A DNA stretch of 64,000 nucleotides. Source: Nevskia sp. (GTDB lineage: Bacteria; Pseudomonadota; Gammaproteobacteria; Nevskiales; Nevskiaceae). The notes below the pieces were generated by a model, which worked only from the letters and a program-made list of their open reading frames with translations, made no database searches and was not told the DNA's origin. Every line of letters starts with the position of its first letter. Within the stretch, counting starts at the first letter, position 1. The stretch lies in NCBI GenBank assembly GCA_021732745.1, contig JAKFUK010000001.1, positions 1,004,931-1,068,930 of the forward strand. Direction: 5' to 3'. Both the position numbers and the translations under genes were made by a program. Positions 60,471 to 64,000 of the stretch are shown one piece after another.

Positions 60471-62558
60471 TCAGGAAACAGCGCCAATCAGGCGGATCTG
60501 CTTGGTGTCCGGTACTTCGTTGTAGGCCAGCACGTGGAGGTCGGGCAGCGACTGGCGAGTGAACTTCGCCAGCCAGGGCCTGAGATTCGCGGCGACCAGA
60601 AGCACCGCTGGCTGACCGACCTGCGCCTGACGGCGAACCTGGTCCGACAGCGATTGATGCATCCGTTCGGCAAGTCCTGGTTCCAGCACCGCACCACCTC
60701 CTTGCAGGCTGTCTTGCAGGACCCGTTCCAGCTGAGGAGCCAAGGTCAGAACCGGAAGCTCCGGTTCCATACCATTGATTTCCTGAACAATTTGCCGGGA
60801 CAGCGCAACCCGCACCGCGGATGCCAGCACGACGGGTTCCTGACTGCGCGGGGCCGCTTCCGCCAAGGCCTCGGCGATGCCGCGCAGGTTCTTGAGCGGC
60901 ACCCGCTCGGACAGCAACGTCTGCAGCACGCGGACGAACACCGACAGGCTCAACACCTTCGGCACCAGGTCCTCGACCAGCTTTGGGGCGGTCTTCTGTA
61001 GCGCGTTCAGTAGCTGCTGGGCCTCATCGAAACCGAGCAGTTCATGGGCGTGGTCCTTGACGATCTGCGACAGATGGGTAGCGATCACCGTCGCCGGATC
61101 GACCACCGTGTAGCCGAGCGTCTGGGCGTGATCGCGGGCACCGCGTTCGATCCAGACCGCGTCGAGGCCGAAGGTCGGGTCCTTGGCATTGATGCCTTCG
61201 ACAGTGCCGAATACCCGGCCCGGATTCAGCGCCATGTCGCGATCCGGATAGACCTGACCGCTGCCGATCGGCACGCCGTGCAGGGTGATCCGGTAGGCGC
61301 TGGGCGTCAGTTCGAGGTTGTCGCGGATGTGCACCGGCTGGATCAGGAAACCCAGCTCCTGGGTCAGCTTCTTGCGTACGCCCTTGATCCGCGCCATCAG
61401 CTCGCCGCCCTGCTTGGCGTCGACCAGCGGCACCAGCCGGTAGCCCACTTCAAGGCCCAGCGGATCGTCCTGGGTGACATCGTCCCAGCCCAGCTCCGCT
61501 GGTGCGGCGAGTGCCGCCTGTGGCGGATTGGCCGCCGTCACCGCCTTCTTCTTGGCCCGCTGCGCGCCCATGTAGGCGACCCCGCCGCAGATGCAGGCCA
61601 GCGACAGGAACACCAGGTTCGGCATGCCCGGGATGATCCCGATCAGGCCCATGACCCCGGCGGTGACGCCGAGCACCTTCGGTTCGGCGAACACCTGGGT
61701 CATCACCTGGGTGCCCATCTGCCCGGACTTCGACATGCGGGTGACCAGGATCGCCACCGAGGTCGACATCAAGAGCGAAGGAATCTGCGCGACCAGGCCG
61801 TCGCCGATGGTCAGCAAGGTGTAGTTCTTCAGGGCCTCGGCGAAACCGAGGTCGTGATTGAGCATGCCGATGAACAGGCCGCCGACGATGTTGATGAAAA
61901 GAATCAGGATTCCGGCGATGGCGTCGCCGCGGATGAACTTCGAGGCACCGTCCATCGAGCCGTAGAAATCGGCTTCCTCGCGAACTTCCTCGCGGCGCGC
62001 CTTGGCTTCTTCGCGCGTCAACAATCCGGCGTTCAGATCGGCGTCGATCGCCATCTGCTTGCCGGGCAGTGCGTCGAGCACGAATCTCGCACTCACTTCC
62101 GAGACGCGCTCGGCACCCTTGGTGACGACCATGAAGTTGATCAGGGTCAGGATCACGAACACGATGAAGCCGATCGCGTAATTGCCGCCGATGACGAAGT
62201 TGCCGAAGGCTTCGATGACATGCCCGGCCGCCGCGCCGCCGTCGTGGCCGTGCAGCAGCACCACGCGGGTCGAGGCCACGTTCAGCGCCAGCCGGAGCAG
62301 GGTCACCAGCAGCAAAACCGTTGGAAAAGCGCTGAATTCCAGCGGCCGCATCACGTAGACCACCGCCATCAGGATGACGATGGCCAGCGCGATGTTGAAG
62401 GTGAACAGCAGATCGAGGACGAACGGTGCCAGCGGCACCACGATCATCGCCAGGATCACCATCAGCATCACCGGCGCGCCCATGCCGGCGGCCATGCCGC
62501 GCCCGCCCGCGCTGGTGCTGCGCAGGTTGTTGAACAGCTGGGAAATCGCGTTCGGCAT
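60471..62558 (-). CDS. flhA: Flagellar export gate protein FlhA
   Basis: 695 residues. N-terminal membrane domain with about eight TM helices, FHIPEP-type signature region ([69 protein letters not shown]), and C-terminal cytoplasmic domain ([28 protein letters not shown]). First visible gene of the flhA-flhF-flhG-fliA-che run; a sigma54-like element lies 53 bases upstream. Confidence 0.96.
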   Translation of the reverse strand: [695 protein letters not shown]

Positions 62559-62610
62559 CGGTCCTCCGTTGGGAGGACGGCCGTTTCGCCGCCCTCGTCA
62601 GAAGGGCGGG

Positions 62611-62626
62611 TGCAAGACCTGTTCTA
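62611..62626 (-). promoter_or_regulatory. Sigma54-like element before flhA
   Basis: Minus strand TAGAACAGGTCTTGCA: TTGCA at -12 and AG at -24 (one base off GG). flhA is RpoN/FleQ dependent in Pseudomonas, which supports the reading. Confidence 0.42.
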
Positions 62627-62748
62627 GTACCGGTTGGGGGCTTTGGGCGTCAAAACTGCGTCGCCGCGATTACCGCCGGACATCATCCGCATGATGGGCA
62701 AGCGTCACCAGCCCACCGATTCGCCCCGGTTCAACAGTTGCACACCGC

Positions 62749-62776
62749 GTGGGCAGATAAAGCCTGCCCACCCTAC
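62749..62776. repeat. Single REP unit, family B
   Basis: gtgggcagataaagcctgcccaccctac; reverse-complement matches the 33674-33701 unit with two mismatches in the loop region. Confidence 0.8.
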
Positions 62777-62848
62777 GAGCGGCCCATCGGACTCGCTTGG
62801 AACAGTCGGTCAAGTCCCGCACAATTCAAGCTCAAAAAGGTACGGCTC

Positions 62849-63859
62849 ATGGCAACACGACACTTCCCTGCAAAAGCGGCTCCAAGCCGTCGTCCGTTCA
62901 CCTCCCTCGAACTGTGCGCGGGTGCCGGCGGTCAAGCGCTGGGGCTCGAACAGGCCGGTTTCGACCACGACGGCCTTGTCGAAATCGACCCGCACTGCTG
63001 CAACACGCTTCGGCTCAATCGCCCGGACTGGGCAGTCCACCAGGCCGATCTCAACAACTTCGTCGGCACCTCCTACTGCGGGACGATCGACCTGCTCGCC
63101 GGCGGCGTGCCATGTCCGCCGTTCTCGAAGGCTGGCAAGCAGTTGGGCGCTGAGGACGAACGCAACCTCTTTCCGGCCGCGATTCGGCTCGTCGAAGAAG
63201 TGAAGCCGCGCGCCGTGTTGTTCGAGAACGTACGCGGCTTGCTGGACCCAGTCTTCGCAGACTACCGCGCGTTCATCGCCAGAAGCCTTGATGAAATGGG
63301 CTACTCATCTTCCTGGAAGCTGCTGAACGCTCGCGACTTCGGGGTTCCTCAGCTTCGGCCAAGAGTCATGTTTGTCGCGCTCAGGCGCGAAATCGCCCCT
63401 CATTTCGAGTGGCCAACTGCGCTCGAAATCCCGACCGTCACCGTCGGTCAAGCGCTGGCAGAACTCATGGCTGAGCGCGGATGGAAAGGCGCAGGGGAGT
63501 GGGCGAACCGCGCCAGCGACATTGCTCCCACGCTGGTTGGAGGCTCAAAGAAGCACGGCGGACCGGACTTGGGACCGACTCGCGCGCGAGCTGCATGGTC
63601 GAAACTCGGCGTCGACGGCAAAACACTGGCGGCAACAGCACCGGAGGCCGATTTCGAAGGAATGCCGAAACTGACCGTCCGGATGTGCGCACGCATTCAA
63701 GGCTTTCCGGATGACTGGATGTTTTCCGGAGCAAAGACCAATGCCTACCGGCAGGTGGGAAATGCGTTCCCGCCCCCCGTTGCCAAGGCTGTCGCCATGC
63801 AGATTCGATCGGCGCTCGAAGCGTCCGAGCAGTTCCAAAAGCACCAGAGAGTGGCATGA
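62849..63859 (+). CDS. C5-cytosine-specific DNA methyltransferase
   Basis: 336 residues from ATG 62849. Motif I LELCAGAGGQALGLEQAGF, motif IV GGVPCPPFSKAGKQLG with catalytic Cys89, motif VI LFENVRGLLD, motif VIII RDFGVPQLRPRVMFVAL, motif X RQVGNAFPPPVAKAVA. Stop overlaps the next ATG (ATGA), so it is coupled to a partner gene. Probably the modification half of a type II restriction-modification unit. Confidence 0.93.
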   Translation: MATRHFPAKAAPSRRPFTSLELCAGAGGQALGLEQAGFDHDGLVEIDPHCCNTLRLNRPDWAVHQADLNNFVGTSYCGTIDLLAGGVPCPPFSKAGKQLGAEDERNLFPAAIRLVEEVKPRAVLFENVRGLLDPVFADYRAFIARSLDEMGYSSSWKLLNARDFGVPQLRPRVMFVALRREIAPHFEWPTALEIPTVTVGQALAELMAERGWKGAGEWANRASDIAPTLVGGSKKHGGPDLGPTRARAAWSKLGVDGKTLAATAPEADFEGMPKLTVRMCARIQGFPDDWMFSGAKTNAYRQVGNAFPPPVAKAVAMQIRSALEASEQFQKHQRVA

Positions 63860-64000
63860 GCGGATCGCTGATCGCGGATGCCCGTCGGACCTTTCACGAA
63901 AACCTGCAGAAAGAGCTTCTGTTCGTCGGGACATCCGGTGTTCCGACCAATGCTGACAAGGACAACAAGTTCAGCGTTGATGTGGCTCGCGGCATCGCCG
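63856..64000 (+). CDS. Partial gene coupled to the methyltransferase (candidate restriction endonuclease)
   Basis: The 48 visible residues begin MSGSLIADARRTFHENL and contain KELLFVGTSGVPTNADKDNKFSVDVARGIA. It starts at the ATGA overlap with the methyltransferase stop. The family cannot be named from this much. Genetic coupling to an m5C methyltransferase makes a type II restriction enzyme the leading guess. Truncated by the window edge. Confidence 0.5.
   Translation, partial: MSGSLIADARRTFHENLQKELLFVGTSGVPTNADKDNKFSVDVARGIA

Larger units (their letters stand above)
62559..62848. other. Divergent gap between flhA and the DNA methyltransferase
   Basis: 290 bases without a credible gene. Contains the sigma54-like element (62611-62626) for flhA, a small hairpin (cgccctcgtcagaagggcg), and one family B REP unit (62749-62776). 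AAAAAGG precedes the methyltransferase ATG. Confidence 0.6.

Overview
This is a high-GC chromosomal segment from a motile, facultatively or aerobically phototrophic proteobacterium. It joins most of a photosynthesis gene cluster (about 1-30.5 kb) to a flagellar/chemotaxis supercluster (about 33-62.6 kb). The order flhA-flhF-flhG-fliA-cheY-cheZ-cheA-motC-motD, the presence of cheZ, and a REP-associated transposase with its REPs point to a gammaproteobacterium. A betaproteobacterium cannot be excluded. This assignment is inference; there is no rRNA in the window.

Region 1 (1-16 kb, mostly minus strand): bchI-bchD (Mg-chelatase); a plus-strand pair of membrane alpha/beta-hydrolase and biliverdin-forming heme oxygenase; a convergent pair of an HTH-less PpsR homologue and a kinase-less bacteriophytochrome; bchG-bch2-bchP plus a small membrane protein; and aerR-ppsR (redox/B12/light repressor module). 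PpsR-type operators (TGT-N12-ACA) lie upstream of bchI and bchG, with near-consensus tandem boxes on the bchF promoter.

Region 2 (16-30.5 kb, plus strand): the tightly coupled superoperon bchF-N-B-H-L-M-lhaA-puhA-puhB-puhC-acsF-puhE. It covers dark protochlorophyllide reduction, Mg-chelation, methylation, oxygen-dependent cyclase, and reaction-centre H subunit with assembly factors. puf, crt and puc genes are outside the window.

Region 3 (30.5-33.7 kb): an esterase, a glycine-rich-domain protein, a Tat-exported SnoaL-like protein and a BLUF blue-light sensor.

Region 4 (33.7-62.6 kb, minus strand): chemoreceptors (one membrane-bound, one with nine tandem PAS domains, one with Aer2-like heme PAS and a histone-like tail), cheR-cheD-cheB, two cheA, two cheW, two cheY-like genes, cheZ, HDOD and STAS proteins, motC/motD, fliA, flhG, flhF and flhA. 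A RAYT transposase sits inside this cluster, flanked by its own REPs.

Region 5 (62.6-64 kb): a C5-cytosine methyltransferase and the start of a coupled partner gene, probably a restriction enzyme.

The main novelty candidate is the light-input module: a RpBphP1-type bacteriophytochrome next to a PpsR homologue that has lost its DNA-binding domain, in the same cluster as an intact PpsR, AerR and PpsR operators. Many short palindromic repeat families decorate the intergenic regions, and one has inserted in frame into bchD and cheA.
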